From assembly GCA_905480425.1 (NCBI GenBank), contig CAJQQG010000025.1, positions 1 through 34,213 of the forward strand: a DNA stretch of 34,213 bases, read 5' to 3'. This document shows, piece after piece, positions 1 to 8,800 of the stretch. Below the pieces are notes generated by a model that had not been told where the DNA came from, searched no databases, and saw nothing but the letters and a program-made list of their open reading frames with translations. Positions within the stretch are counted from its first letter, which is position 1. The number at the start of each line of letters is the position of its first letter. Made by a program: the position numbers and the translations under genes. The DNA is from an uncultured Flavobacteriaceae bacterium (GTDB taxonomy: Bacteria > Bacteroidota > Bacteroidia > Flavobacteriales > Flavobacteriaceae).

Positions 1-640
1 CAGGTATTAGAGAGTAGGCATTGTTACCCCAAACTAAAAGTGAACCGTCTGACTTTAAACCAGCTGTAGTTTTGTAATAAGTTTGAATTTTAGCCCATTT
101 ACTGTTGGAATCATCATATTTAATTCTTCCGAGTGTATCGCCTTCCTTGACATTTATTTCAGGAATATCATATAATTGATCCGGTAAAATTGAGAAGCCT
201 TGACCCGTTCTGAGTGTTACAATACCCTGACCACCAGAAATGTTAGAATTAGAATTAAACGACCACCTAAAATAATAATTTGTGTTTGGAGTTAATCCAT
301 TTTTTTTAAAAAAGAAGGTTTTTAAGTTGAAGTCTTCATTTTGACTGATCGATCCTAAGACGTGTTTTGTTAAATTATTAGGGTCTTCACCAAAATATAA
401 TTCAATGTCACCAGAAACAAGTAAACTACTGCTTTTGTTAACCTCTAATGCAATTTTAACTCTTTCTGATCTAGTCTCAGATTGACGCCGATCATAATTG
501 ATAATGAAGTTACTTTGTGAACCTCTATAATCATACTGAAAATTACCTTTTTCTTGAGAGAATAGTGCGTAGTTTGGAACCAGTGCTATTATAAAGAATA
601 GCAAATTGAATATTTTAGAAAAAGAAAAAAAAGTTTTCAT
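1..640 (-). CDS. secreted RCC1-repeat protein, N-terminal part (runs off window)
   Basis: Reading the minus strand from an ATG at 640 gives an open frame of 213 codons that leaves the window at base 1 without a stop, so only the N-terminus is seen. It begins with a signal peptide (MKTFFSFSKI, then a hydrophobic stretch, with likely cleavage near the Ser-Gln at 28-29). Residues about 30-160 look like a beta-rich domain with fibronectin-like wording (LTPNTNYYFRW). From about residue 193 the text LKSDGSLLVWGNNAYSLIP matches the start of an RCC1 beta-propeller repeat (usually LK.DGSLWAWG.N.YGQLG). RCC1-repeat proteins of Bacteroidota are usually exported and often carry a C-terminal sorting domain, which would lie outside the window. 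A perfect -7 element stands about 45 bases upstream. Substrate or partner unknown. Confidence 0.75.
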   Translation of the reverse strand, partial: MKTFFSFSKIFNLLFFIIALVPNYALFSQEKGNFQYDYRGSQSNFIINYDRRQSETRSERVKIALEVNKSSSLLVSGDIELYFGEDPNNLTKHVLGSISQNEDFNLKTFFFKKNGLTPNTNYYFRWSFNSNSNISGGQGIVTLRTGQGFSILPDQLYDIPEINVKEGDTLGRIKYDDSNSKWAKIQTYYKTTAGLKSDGSLLVWGNNAYSLIP

Positions 641-687
641 TTTTGTAAAACAATAGTTTCAACAATTAATTTTAAATAAAATTATAA

Positions 688-695
688 CAAATATA
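688..695 (-). promoter_or_regulatory. promoter -7 element of the RCC1-protein gene
   Basis: The minus strand reads TATATTTG, a perfect match to the Bacteroidota -7 consensus TAnnTTTG. It lies 47 bases upstream of the ATG at 640. No TTG (-33) is found at the usual 17-23 base spacing, so only half of the promoter is supported. Confidence 0.55.
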
Positions 696-732
696 CCATT
701 TTTTTACTGTAAAAAAATCGTTTGTAATGAAT

Positions 733-764
733 AAAAAAAGCCTCCCATAAAAAATGGAAAGCTT
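733..764 (-). terminator. intrinsic terminator downstream of tRNA-Asp
   Basis: On the minus strand an 11-bp stem (754-764 with 738-748, some G-T pairs) closes a 5-base loop and runs into a T tract (737-733). It lies about 57 bases past the 3' end of the tRNA and upstream of the promoter of the next gene. The plus strand has no T tract, so it acts in one direction. Confidence 0.75.
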
Positions 765-820
765 CTCATCGGTTGTAAACATAGAGTCTAGACTCAAGCT
801 ACAACACACAACTTCTTTAT

Positions 821-897
821 TGGCGGTCTGGACGGGACTCGAACCCGCGACCCCATGCGTGACAGGCATGTATTCTAACCAACTGAACTACCAGACC
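821..897 (-). tRNA. tRNA-Asp (anticodon GTC)
   Basis: The minus strand folds into a complete cloverleaf. The acceptor stem is GGTCTGG (897-891) with CCAGACC (831-825), the discriminator base is G, and the 3' CCA is encoded (823-821). The anticodon arm reads ATGCCTGTCACGCAT with anticodon GTC (863-861), and the T arm contains GGTTCGAGTCC. The GTC anticodon decodes GAC and GAT (Asp). It has its own full promoter at 911-940 and a terminator at 733-764, so it looks like a single-gene unit. Confidence 0.97.
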
Positions 898-910
898 TAA
901 TTGGCGTGTG

Positions 911-940
911 CAAATATACGCTCGATTTTGAATTTGCCAA
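911..940 (-). promoter_or_regulatory. promoter of tRNA-Asp (TTG-N19-TATATTTG)
   Basis: The minus strand carries a -33 TTG (940-938), a 19-base spacer and a perfect -7 TATATTTG (918-911), ending 13 bases before the first base of the tRNA. Both elements and the spacing fit the Bacteroidota primary-sigma consensus. Confidence 0.8.
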
Positions 941-990
941 ACAATTCGACGCCAAAAACAAAGAAGATTTATATTAATGAACTTATCGTT

Positions 991-1308
991 CTATAAAACT
1001 GCGTCAATAGCTTCTGCATAGGTTGTTTTTGGCGATACACCAACGTGCCTTCCTACAAGCTCTCCTTTATCAAAAACTAAAACAGTTGGAATGTTTCGAA
1101 CTCCGTATTTTGCTGCAAATTCTTGATTTGCATCAACGTCCACTTTCCCTACGACTGCTTTTCCGTCATAATCGTTACTAATCTCCTCAATAATTGGACC
1201 TACCATCCTGCAGGGACCACACCATGCTGCCCAAAAATCAACGAGAACAGGCTTGTCTGATTTAAGTACAACTTCATTAAAAGTTGCGTCTGTAATTTCT
1301 AATGCCAT
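991..1308 (-). CDS. trxA: thioredoxin
   Basis: A 105-residue cytoplasmic thioredoxin, the general dithiol-disulfide reductant recycled by thioredoxin reductase. The active-site motif WCGPC is complete, with redox cysteines C30 and C33, and the cis-proline loop is visible as NIPTVLVF. Full length for the family. I chose the ATG at 1308 (MALEITDATF), the usual flavobacterial start. An in-frame codon further upstream would add MRIQNKYK but lies in the expected 5' leader, just after the -7 element. dnaE lies upstream on the same strand, about 100 bases away, but trxA has its own promoter and a 14-bp palindrome at 1339-1352, so it is probably transcribed separately. Confidence 0.96.
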   Translation of the reverse strand: MALEITDATFNEVVLKSDKPVLVDFWAAWCGPCRMVGPIIEEISNDYDGKAVVGKVDVDANQEFAAKYGVRNIPTVLVFDKGELVGRHVGVSPKTTYAEAIDAVL

Positions 1309-1329
1309 TTTATATTTATTTTGTATCCG

Positions 1330-1337
1330 CAAATGTA
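1330..1337 (-). promoter_or_regulatory. promoter -7 element of trxA
   Basis: The minus strand reads TACATTTG, a perfect TAnnTTTG, 21 bases upstream of the trxA ATG at 1308. A TTG at the normal -33 spacing is not seen; the spacer instead holds a palindrome (1339-1352). Confidence 0.65.
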
Positions 1338-1338
1338 C

Positions 1339-1352
1339 TTCTTTTAAAAGAA
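1339..1352. repeat. 14-bp perfect palindrome in the trxA promoter spacer
   Basis: TTCTTTTAAAAGAA is its own reverse complement. It begins one base upstream of the trxA -7 element, between the expected -33 and -7 positions, where a bound repressor would block RNA polymerase. It is entirely AT apart from one C and one G, and a few such palindromes are expected by chance in DNA this AT-rich, so an operator role is only a suggestion. Confidence 0.35.
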
Positions 1353-1409
1353 TCCTATGAATTCACATAATCAAATTTACTTATCAACGAATGGGTTTTA
1401 TCGATACAT

Positions 1410-4400
1410 TTAATTCAACTTATACTGCCAGTTGTTCTTATCCAATAAGGTTAGTAATTCTGATGTAATTTTAATCTTTTGTTTTTTACTTTTTAAAGCT
1501 AATTTTACTTTTTTATTTGAATCATAAACATTAAACATGAGTTGATTATCTCCTTTAAAAAGTCTTAAATCATCTTCAAGTTGTTTGATTTTTTCTTGTT
1601 CAAGCTGAGATATTTCCAATTGTAGCGTTAATTTTTTAGCATTATTTTCTACCGTATTTTGAAGCATTTCAAATTGCAAATATTGCATTCTTGGAGCCCC
1701 TACTTTTCCAGTCTCCCTATTAGTCCATCCTTCACGAATCATTATCCGGATTCTAATAAATTGATTCACTACCAAAAAGTGCCTGTACTTTAAATAATCT
1801 TCACCAAAAATTCTAAATTCATATTGGTCGGTAAAATCTTCTAACACAAAACGAGCCCATCCTTTACCATTTCTGCTTTCCAAGTGCTGTATGTCGTTTA
1901 CTATACCTCCAATATTGAGTTCTTTTCTAAGAAAGTCATTTAAGTCTCCAATTTGATTAAGTGTAATATTTACAAAATGATCAATCTCATGTGTAAAGTC
2001 ATCTAAGGGATGTGAAGAAATATAAATTCCTACTACTTCTTTTTCTTTCTTTAAGCGGATTAAATTTGTCCAGGGCTCACAAGTTGGAATGGTTAAATCT
2101 TGGTAGGTATTTGTAGTTTCTTCGCTAAATAAGCTTGTTTGAGATGAGTTTAAATTTTCCTGATATTTTGCGCCAAACCTTAATACTTTTTCAAGAAAAG
2201 TAACCCCGTCTCCGTCAGGGTTAAGGTATTGAGAACGGTTTACATTTAAAAAAGAGTCAAAACCACCCGCAAGGACAAGATTTTCAAATGCTTTTTTATT
2301 CGCAGCCCTCAAATCTATTCGCTTTACTAAATCAAATATCGAGGTATAACGTTGTTCTTTACGATACTCTATAATGGTTTCTACGGCTCCCTTTCCAACT
2401 CCTTTGATAGCTCCCATTCCAAAACGAATGGCCTGGTCGTCATTAACCGCAAACTTATAAAAAGACTCATTCACATCTGGACCAAGGACATTAAGTCCCA
2501 TGCGTCTACATTCTTCCATAAAAAATGTCACTTGCTTAATATCATTCATGTTATTTGACAAAACAGCAGCCATATATTCTGCTGGGTAATGCGCTTTTAA
2601 ATAAGCCGTTTGATACCCTATTAAGGCATAACATGTAGAGTGAGATTTATTGAACGCATAGGCAGCAAAAGCCTCCCAATCTTTCCATATTTTCTCTAAT
2701 ACTTCTTGGTGATGTCCATTATTTATTCCGCCATCAATAAATTGAGGTTTTAACTTTTGAAGTAATGAAAATATCTTTTTACCCATTGCCTTGCGAAGCA
2801 CATCTGCTTCACCTTTAGAAAAACCTGCTAGTTTTTGAGACAACAACATCACCTGTTCTTGATACACGGTAATCCCATAAGTTTCTTCCAAATACTCTGC
2901 CATTATTGGCAAATCATAACTTATATCTTCTTTACCATTTTTACGATCAACAAAACTTGGAATGTATTCTAAAGGTCCCGGACGGTATAAAGCATTCATT
3001 GCAATCAAATCTGCGAAAACCGTGGGTTTTAAATCTTTTAAATACTTCTGCATTCCTGCAGATTCATATTGAAAAATACCTACTGTATCTCCTCTTTGAA
3101 AAAGTTCATACGTTTTTTCATCATCTAACGGAAAAGTGTCTGGATTAAGATCAACATTGTGTTTATACTTAACTAATTTTACAGTATCCTTTATGAGCGT
3201 TAAAGTTTTTAATCCTAAAAAATCCATTTTTAATAACCCGGCATCTTCTACAACGGAATTATCAAATTGAGTGACATACAAATCAGAATCTTTAGCGGTA
3301 GCAACCGGAACAAATTGGGTGATATCATCGGGTGTAATAATAACCCCACAGGCATGTGTTCCAATATTCCTTAAAGATCCCTCAAGTATTTTTGCTTGTT
3401 GAATAGTTTCTCCAGAGAGACTGTCTTCTTCTGCAAGGTTTTTTATTTCATTAACTCGTAAAATTTCATCATTACGAAGATTTTCTTTTAACTCAGCATC
3501 AGTAGATGATAAAATTTTTCCGAGTTTAATATTGGGTAATAACTTCGCAATTCGATCTGCTTCACCCAGAGGTAGGTCCAGTACTCTGGCGGTATCTCGA
3601 ATAGAAGATTTAGCTGCCATTGTTCCGTAGGTTATTATTTGGGCCACCTGATTAGACCCGTATTTATCAATAACATAGTCCATTACCTTACTCCTTCCTT
3701 CATCGTCAAAGTCAATGTCAATATCAGGCATACTAACACGATCAGGATTAAGAAACCGCTCAAAAAGTAAATTATATTTAATTGGGTCAATATTGGTAAT
3801 TTTAAGGCAGTAGGCCACAACAGACCCAGCTGCAGAACCTCTACCTGGTCCAACAGAAACCCCCAAACCTCTCGCTGCCGCTATTAAATCTTGGACAATT
3901 AAAAAATATCCTGGATACCCTGTTTTAGCAATTACTCCAAGCTCAAAATCAATACGTTCTTTTATTTCATCACTTAAAGTGCCATATCTTTTTTCTGCTC
4001 CTTGATAGGTAAGATGATTTAAGTAAGTGTTTTGACCTTTTTTACCATCTGAGTCATCTGGCACTTGATGCGTTTTTGGAATTTCAAACTTAGGAAGCAA
4101 AACCTCACGAGCTAAATCAAAAAATTCAATTTTAGCAACTAAAGCTTCAATATTTAAAATGGCCTCTGGAAGATCCTTGAAGAGCGTCTTCATCTCATCG
4201 GGAGACTTATAGTAATACTCTTGATTAGGGAACCCATAACGAAATCCCCGCCCTCTTCCGATAGGTGTAGCCTGCTTTTCACCTTCTTTTACGCACAATA
4301 AAATATCATGTGCATTTGCCTCTTCTTTTTTGGTATAATATGTGTTGTTTGTAGCAATTAAAGGAAGGTTGTACTGATTAGCTAAACGAACCAAAACAGT

Positions 4401-5729
4401 GTTGGCACGATCCTCTCCTTCCTCGTTGTGGCGCATTAATTCTACATACAAATCATCCTTAAACTCTTTGTACCACCATAGCAAAGCCTCTTCTGCTTGT
4501 CGGTCTCCTAAATTTAATATTTTAGATGCTATTTCACCGTAGGTATTTCCTGTTAAAACAATTAGATCCTCCTTATACTGCTGCACTACCTTTCGATCAA
4601 TTCTAGGCACATAATAAAATCCATTAACGTAAGCTATAGAAGTCATTTTTACCAGGTTATGATATCCTTTTTTATTTTTAGCTAAAAAGACAATCTGATA
4701 TCCATCATCTCTTCGTGATTTATCAGTGTGGTCATCACAAACATAAAATTCACAACCAACAATAGGTTTAATAGTTTGCTCTCCTTCCTCTAAAGCTTTA
4801 TTATGAGTATTTATAGCTTTTATAAAATGAAAAGCACCCATTAAATTAGCATGATCCGTTAGGGCAACTGCTGGCATTTTATATTCTGCTGTGGCAGTAA
4901 CCAATTGACTAACTCTTGAAGTTGCTTGTAATACTGAAAACTGTGAATGGTTGTGTAAATGAACAAAAGGAGCGGTGGAAAGTGCAGAACTATCTGCCTG
5001 TGAAATTGAAGTAGTTTGTGCGGGACTTTCTTTTTTTATTAACTGTTCTGAGGCTTTTTTAAGATTTTGATGGCTTAAACCCGCTGATTTAAATGGAGGT
5101 TGTGATTTTAAATCTTGTGTCTGTAGGTCTTGATTATCAAATGCCTTAGGATGAATGAATTCTTTTCGTAATAGTTCAAATAAAGCTCTTGTAGTTGCCT
5201 CTACATCTGCTGTGGCATTGTGAGCATCTTCAAAGCGTTCTTGAAATAAAAAATAATATAGCTCTGAAAGAGTGGGAAGCTTAAATTTTCCACCCCGACC
5301 ACCTGAAATTTGGCATAGCCTTGCAGTCTCTTCAGTACAAGTATCGATTACCGCTTTATGCTCAAAAACATCTTCAAGACCTGAACGGAGGTATTCTGCC
5401 CCCATAATATTTCGGTCGAAACTTACATTATGTCCAACCACAAACTCCACTTCGTTTAAAGCAGTATGAAATTTATTTAATACCTCCGCTAAGGGAGTTC
5501 CTTGATTTTCAGCTAATGCTGTTGAGATACCGTGTATTTTTTCCGAATCAAAGGGAATCGTAAAACCGTCAGGTAATATCAAATAATCTTCATGGCGAAT
5601 CAAAGCACCTTTAATATCGTGGATTTGCCAAGCAATCTGAATGCAACGTGGCCAGTTTTCACTGTCCGTAAGTGGAGCTTTCCATCGTTTGGGTAAGCCA
5701 GTCGTCTCCGTATCAAATATTAAATACAT
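1410..5729 (-). CDS. dnaE: DNA polymerase III alpha subunit with fused N-terminal 3'-5' exonuclease
   Basis: Replicative DNA polymerase, 1439 residues, about 280 longer than E. coli DnaE because a DnaQ-like proofreading domain is fused in front. Exonuclease residues about 1-190: Exo I FDTETTG (D6, E8), Exo II D105, Exo III H170 and D175. A Ser/Gln-rich linker follows, then the PHP domain from about 255 (HLHNHSQFS, TDH at 291-293), the palm with catalytic DIDID (D669, D671) and KMDFLGL (D836), a fingers and helix-hairpin-helix region, and an OB fold near 1250-1340. Several usual PHP metal ligands look replaced (VLQATS where LLDG is typical, LTGN where SGC is typical), so proofreading probably rests with the fused domain. 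It is divergent from mfd. The ATG at 5729 follows a near-consensus -7 by only five bases. Confidence 0.96.
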   Translation of the reverse strand: MYLIFDTETTGLPKRWKAPLTDSENWPRCIQIAWQIHDIKGALIRHEDYLILPDGFTIPFDSEKIHGISTALAENQGTPLAEVLNKFHTALNEVEFVVGHNVSFDRNIMGAEYLRSGLEDVFEHKAVIDTCTEETARLCQISGGRGGKFKLPTLSELYYFLFQERFEDAHNATADVEATTRALFELLRKEFIHPKAFDNQDLQTQDLKSQPPFKSAGLSHQNLKKASEQLIKKESPAQTTSISQADSSALSTAPFVHLHNHSQFSVLQATSRVSQLVTATAEYKMPAVALTDHANLMGAFHFIKAINTHNKALEEGEQTIKPIVGCEFYVCDDHTDKSRRDDGYQIVFLAKNKKGYHNLVKMTSIAYVNGFYYVPRIDRKVVQQYKEDLIVLTGNTYGEIASKILNLGDRQAEEALLWWYKEFKDDLYVELMRHNEEGEDRANTVLVRLANQYNLPLIATNNTYYTKKEEANAHDILLCVKEGEKQATPIGRGRGFRYGFPNQEYYYKSPDEMKTLFKDLPEAILNIEALVAKIEFFDLAREVLLPKFEIPKTHQVPDDSDGKKGQNTYLNHLTYQGAEKRYGTLSDEIKERIDFELGVIAKTGYPGYFLIVQDLIAAARGLGVSVGPGRGSAAGSVVAYCLKITNIDPIKYNLLFERFLNPDRVSMPDIDIDFDDEGRSKVMDYVIDKYGSNQVAQIITYGTMAAKSSIRDTARVLDLPLGEADRIAKLLPNIKLGKILSSTDAELKENLRNDEILRVNEIKNLAEEDSLSGETIQQAKILEGSLRNIGTHACGVIITPDDITQFVPVATAKDSDLYVTQFDNSVVEDAGLLKMDFLGLKTLTLIKDTVKLVKYKHNVDLNPDTFPLDDEKTYELFQRGDTVGIFQYESAGMQKYLKDLKPTVFADLIAMNALYRPGPLEYIPSFVDRKNGKEDISYDLPIMAEYLEETYGITVYQEQVMLLSQKLAGFSKGEADVLRKAMGKKIFSLLQKLKPQFIDGGINNGHHQEVLEKIWKDWEAFAAYAFNKSHSTCYALIGYQTAYLKAHYPAEYMAAVLSNNMNDIKQVTFFMEECRRMGLNVLGPDVNESFYKFAVNDDQAIRFGMGAIKGVGKGAVETIIEYRKEQRYTSIFDLVKRIDLRAANKKAFENLVLAGGFDSFLNVNRSQYLNPDGDGVTFLEKVLRFGAKYQENLNSSQTSLFSEETTNTYQDLTIPTCEPWTNLIRLKKEKEVVGIYISSHPLDDFTHEIDHFVNITLNQIGDLNDFLRKELNIGGIVNDIQHLESRNGKGWARFVLEDFTDQYEFRIFGEDYLKYRHFLVVNQFIRIRIMIREGWTNRETGKVGAPRMQYLQFEMLQNTVENNAKKLTLQLEISQLEQEKIKQLEDDLRLFKGDNQLMFNVYDSNKKVKLALKSKKQKIKITSELLTLLDKNNWQYKLN

Positions 5730-5734
5730 AAAAA

Positions 5735-5742
5735 CGAATGTA
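5735..5742 (-). promoter_or_regulatory. promoter -7 element of dnaE
   Basis: The minus strand reads TACATTCG, seven of eight to TAnnTTTG. It is followed by five T residues and then the dnaE ATG, so the transcript would start at or just before the initiation codon. No good TTG -33 is present. Confidence 0.45.
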
Positions 5743-5780
5743 CTTATTTCCGCTTGACAGAAAAAATGGTTTTACCCTGA

Positions 5781-5797
5781 GTTATTAACGAAATAAC
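5781..5797. repeat. inverted repeat in the dnaE-mfd intergenic region
   Basis: GTTATT (5781-5786) and AATAAC (5792-5797) form a 6-5-6 inverted repeat between the divergent dnaE and mfd genes. It could be a shared operator, but a repeat this short and AT-rich can arise by chance. Confidence 0.25.
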
Positions 5798-5818
5798 ATT
5801 CGATTTAATTATTCGAAT

Positions 5819-8800
5819 TTGTACCTTCGCCAAAAAAGTACAATCAACTCGACTTTAGCCGTTTTTGATACTTTAGACTCTCAAAAAGCAATAGAAAAAG
5901 CATTTTTTGAGACGCAGTGTGTCCACATAAAAGGTTTTGTAGGTTCTGGTTTTTCTTTTAGAATCGCATCAGCCTTTCAAAAACAACAACACACCCTTCT
6001 TTTAGTTCTAGATAACGCAGAACAAGCAGCCTATTACCTTAATGATTTTGAACGTTTACTGAGTTCAGAAGACGTGCTCTATTTTCCTGCAAGTTACCGA
6101 CAACCTTATGCACAAGAAACAACTGATAATGCTAATGTGCTGCTTCGTTCCGAAGTATTAAAAAAAATAAGTGCCGCTAAAAAACCACGAATAGTGGTAA
6201 CCTATCCTCAAGCAGTTTTTGAAAAAATAATTTCTCAACACACCTTAAAGCGGATAACTTTTAAGGTCATTAAAAATACTACTCTTTCTTTAAGTTTTAT
6301 TAATGAAAGTCTTTTTGAAATGAATTTTGAGCGTGTTGATTTTGTTACTAGTCCAGGAGAATTTGCTGTTCGTGGAGGAATCATCGATGTTTTTTCTTTT
6401 GCTTACCAGCATCCTTACAGAATTGAATTTTTTGATGATACTGTAGAGCGTCTTTGTAGTTTTGACGTGGAGACTCAGCGCTCTATTACATCTTTTGATT
6501 CTATTGAATTATTACCTGACACCTCTAATAATGACTTTACCGATAAGCGAAAATCAATTTTAGATTTTTTCCCAACGCAAAGTAGTTTCATATTTTTCAA
6601 TTTTGATAAAACTACAGATCGTTTACAAACTTTGTACGACAAAGCGATAGAAACTTTTTCGACTCTTCAGGCTACCACCCAATACCCTCCTGAAATTCTT
6701 TTTGTAAATAAAAAAGAATGGGTTCGTGATAGTACAGGTAAATCTGTGCTTGTGCTTGAACGCACGGATCAACTAAGTATTAAGGAGCTTATTCATATTA
6801 AGCAGAGTCCTCAGCCTGCATTTAATAAACAATTCGATTTGTTAATTACCCATCTTAACAACAATCATAATGATGGCTTTGAAAACACCTTATTTTGTAG
6901 TAATAAAGAGCAAACGAAACGTTTTCATGATATTTTTCAAGAATTAGAAAAAACCGTTCACTACAAAACAAAAGAGGTTTCAATTTTTGAAGGTTTTGAA
7001 GATTTAGAAGCTAAATGGGCTTTTTTTTCAGACCACCAAATATTTGAGCGGTATCATAAATATAAACTCAAATCTGACCTCACAAGAAAACAAGCTTTAA
7101 ATCTTAAAGAATTAACTCAAATGGAAGTGGGAGATTATGTTACCCATATTGACCATGGAATAGGAACCTTTGGAGGGCTTCAGCGAATTGAAGTTGAAGA
7201 TAAGTGGCAAGAAGCAATTAAATTAATTTATGGGGAACGGGACATTCTTTACCTCAGCATTCACTCATTACATAAAATTAGTAAGTATAATGGGAAGGAT
7301 GGTTCAGTTCCAAAAATTTATAAATTAGGCTCAAAAGCTTGGAAAATATTAAAGCAAAAAACAAAAACCAAGGTTAAAGAAATTGCTTTTAATCTAATTG
7401 AATTATACGCTAAAAGACGTCAAAAAATTGGGTTTTCCTTTGACCCAGACAGTTACCTTCAATGGGAATTAGAAGCCTCGTTTATGTATGAGGACACACC
7501 AGACCAAGGAAAGGCAACCCAAGCCGTGAAAGCAGATATGGAATCGCAACAACCTATGGATCGTTTAGTTTGTGGTGATGTTGGTTTTGGGAAAACTGAA
7601 GTAGCTATCAGAGCTGCATTTAAAGCTGCAGATAATAGTAAACAAGTGGTGATTTTGGTCCCTACCACTATACTTGCCTTCCAACACTATAAAACATTTT
7701 CAAACCGATTAAAAGAATTGCCTGTTCGAGTAGATTATATCAACCGATTTCGCTCTTCAAAAGATCGTACTCAAATATTACAAGATCTTGAGGCTGGAAA
7801 AATTGACATCTTAATTGGCACACATCAGTTAGTAAATAAAAATGTTGTTTTTAAAGATTTAGGATTACTTATTGTGGATGAGGAGCAAAAATTTGGTGTT
7901 GCTGTCAAAGAAAAAATAAGATCTCTCAAAGCTAATATTGATGTGTTAACCTTAACAGCTACACCCATTCCTAGAACTTTACAGTTTAGTTTAATGGCTG
8001 CAAGAGATTTATCGGTAATAGCAACCCCCCCTCCAAACAGATATCCTATTGAAAGTGAGGTGGTTCGATTTAGTGAAACTCTTATTAGAGATGGAATAAT
8101 GTATGAATTACAAAGGGGTGGTCAAGTATTTTTCATTCACAATAGAGTTGAAAATATTACGGAAGTAGCGGGTCTTGTTCAACGTTTGGTTCCAGATGCA
8201 AGAATTGCTATTGGACATGGTAAACTAGAAGGAAATAAGCTTGAAAAAACATTATTAGGTTTTATGGAAGGGGAATACGATATTCTAATTGCTACTACTA
8301 TTATTGAAAATGGACTGGATGTTCCAAATGCTAACACAATCTTCATAAATAACGCCAATAATTTTGGCTTAAGTGACCTCCATCAAATGAGAGGAAGAGT
8401 GGGCCGAAGCAATAAAAAAGCTTTTTGCTATTTCATCACTCCTCCTCACAGTGCAATGAGTAGTGATGCCCAAAAAAGAATTAAAACAATCGAACAATTT
8501 TCAGCACTTGGCTCAGGAATTCAAATTGCAATGAAAGATCTTGAAATTAGAGGTGCAGGGGATTTATTAGGCGGTGAACAAAGCGGCTTTATAAATGAAA
8601 TGGGCTTTGAAACATATCAAAAAATTCTTCAAGAAGCAATTGATGAACTTAAAGAAAATGAGTTTAAAGAGCTTTATGATGATGATCAAAATGATGAAAT
8701 AAAAACCTACGTTAAAGAGGTGCAGATTGATACCGATTTAGAGTTATTTATTCCTGATGATTATGTTAACATTGTCAAAGAACGCCTTGCACTTTACCAA

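Noticed and set aside
672-869. 65-residue open frame on the minus strand
   Set aside because: It runs through tRNA-Asp and the terminator and has no protein-family character.
1309-1332. Longer trxA start adding MRIQNKYK
   Set aside because: The codons lie in the expected leader right after the -7 box, and MALEIT is the family start.
5272-5469. Open frames on the plus strand within dnaE (also 2352-2558 and 2906-3148)
   Set aside because: Shadow frames opposite conserved dnaE coding sequence with no family resemblance.
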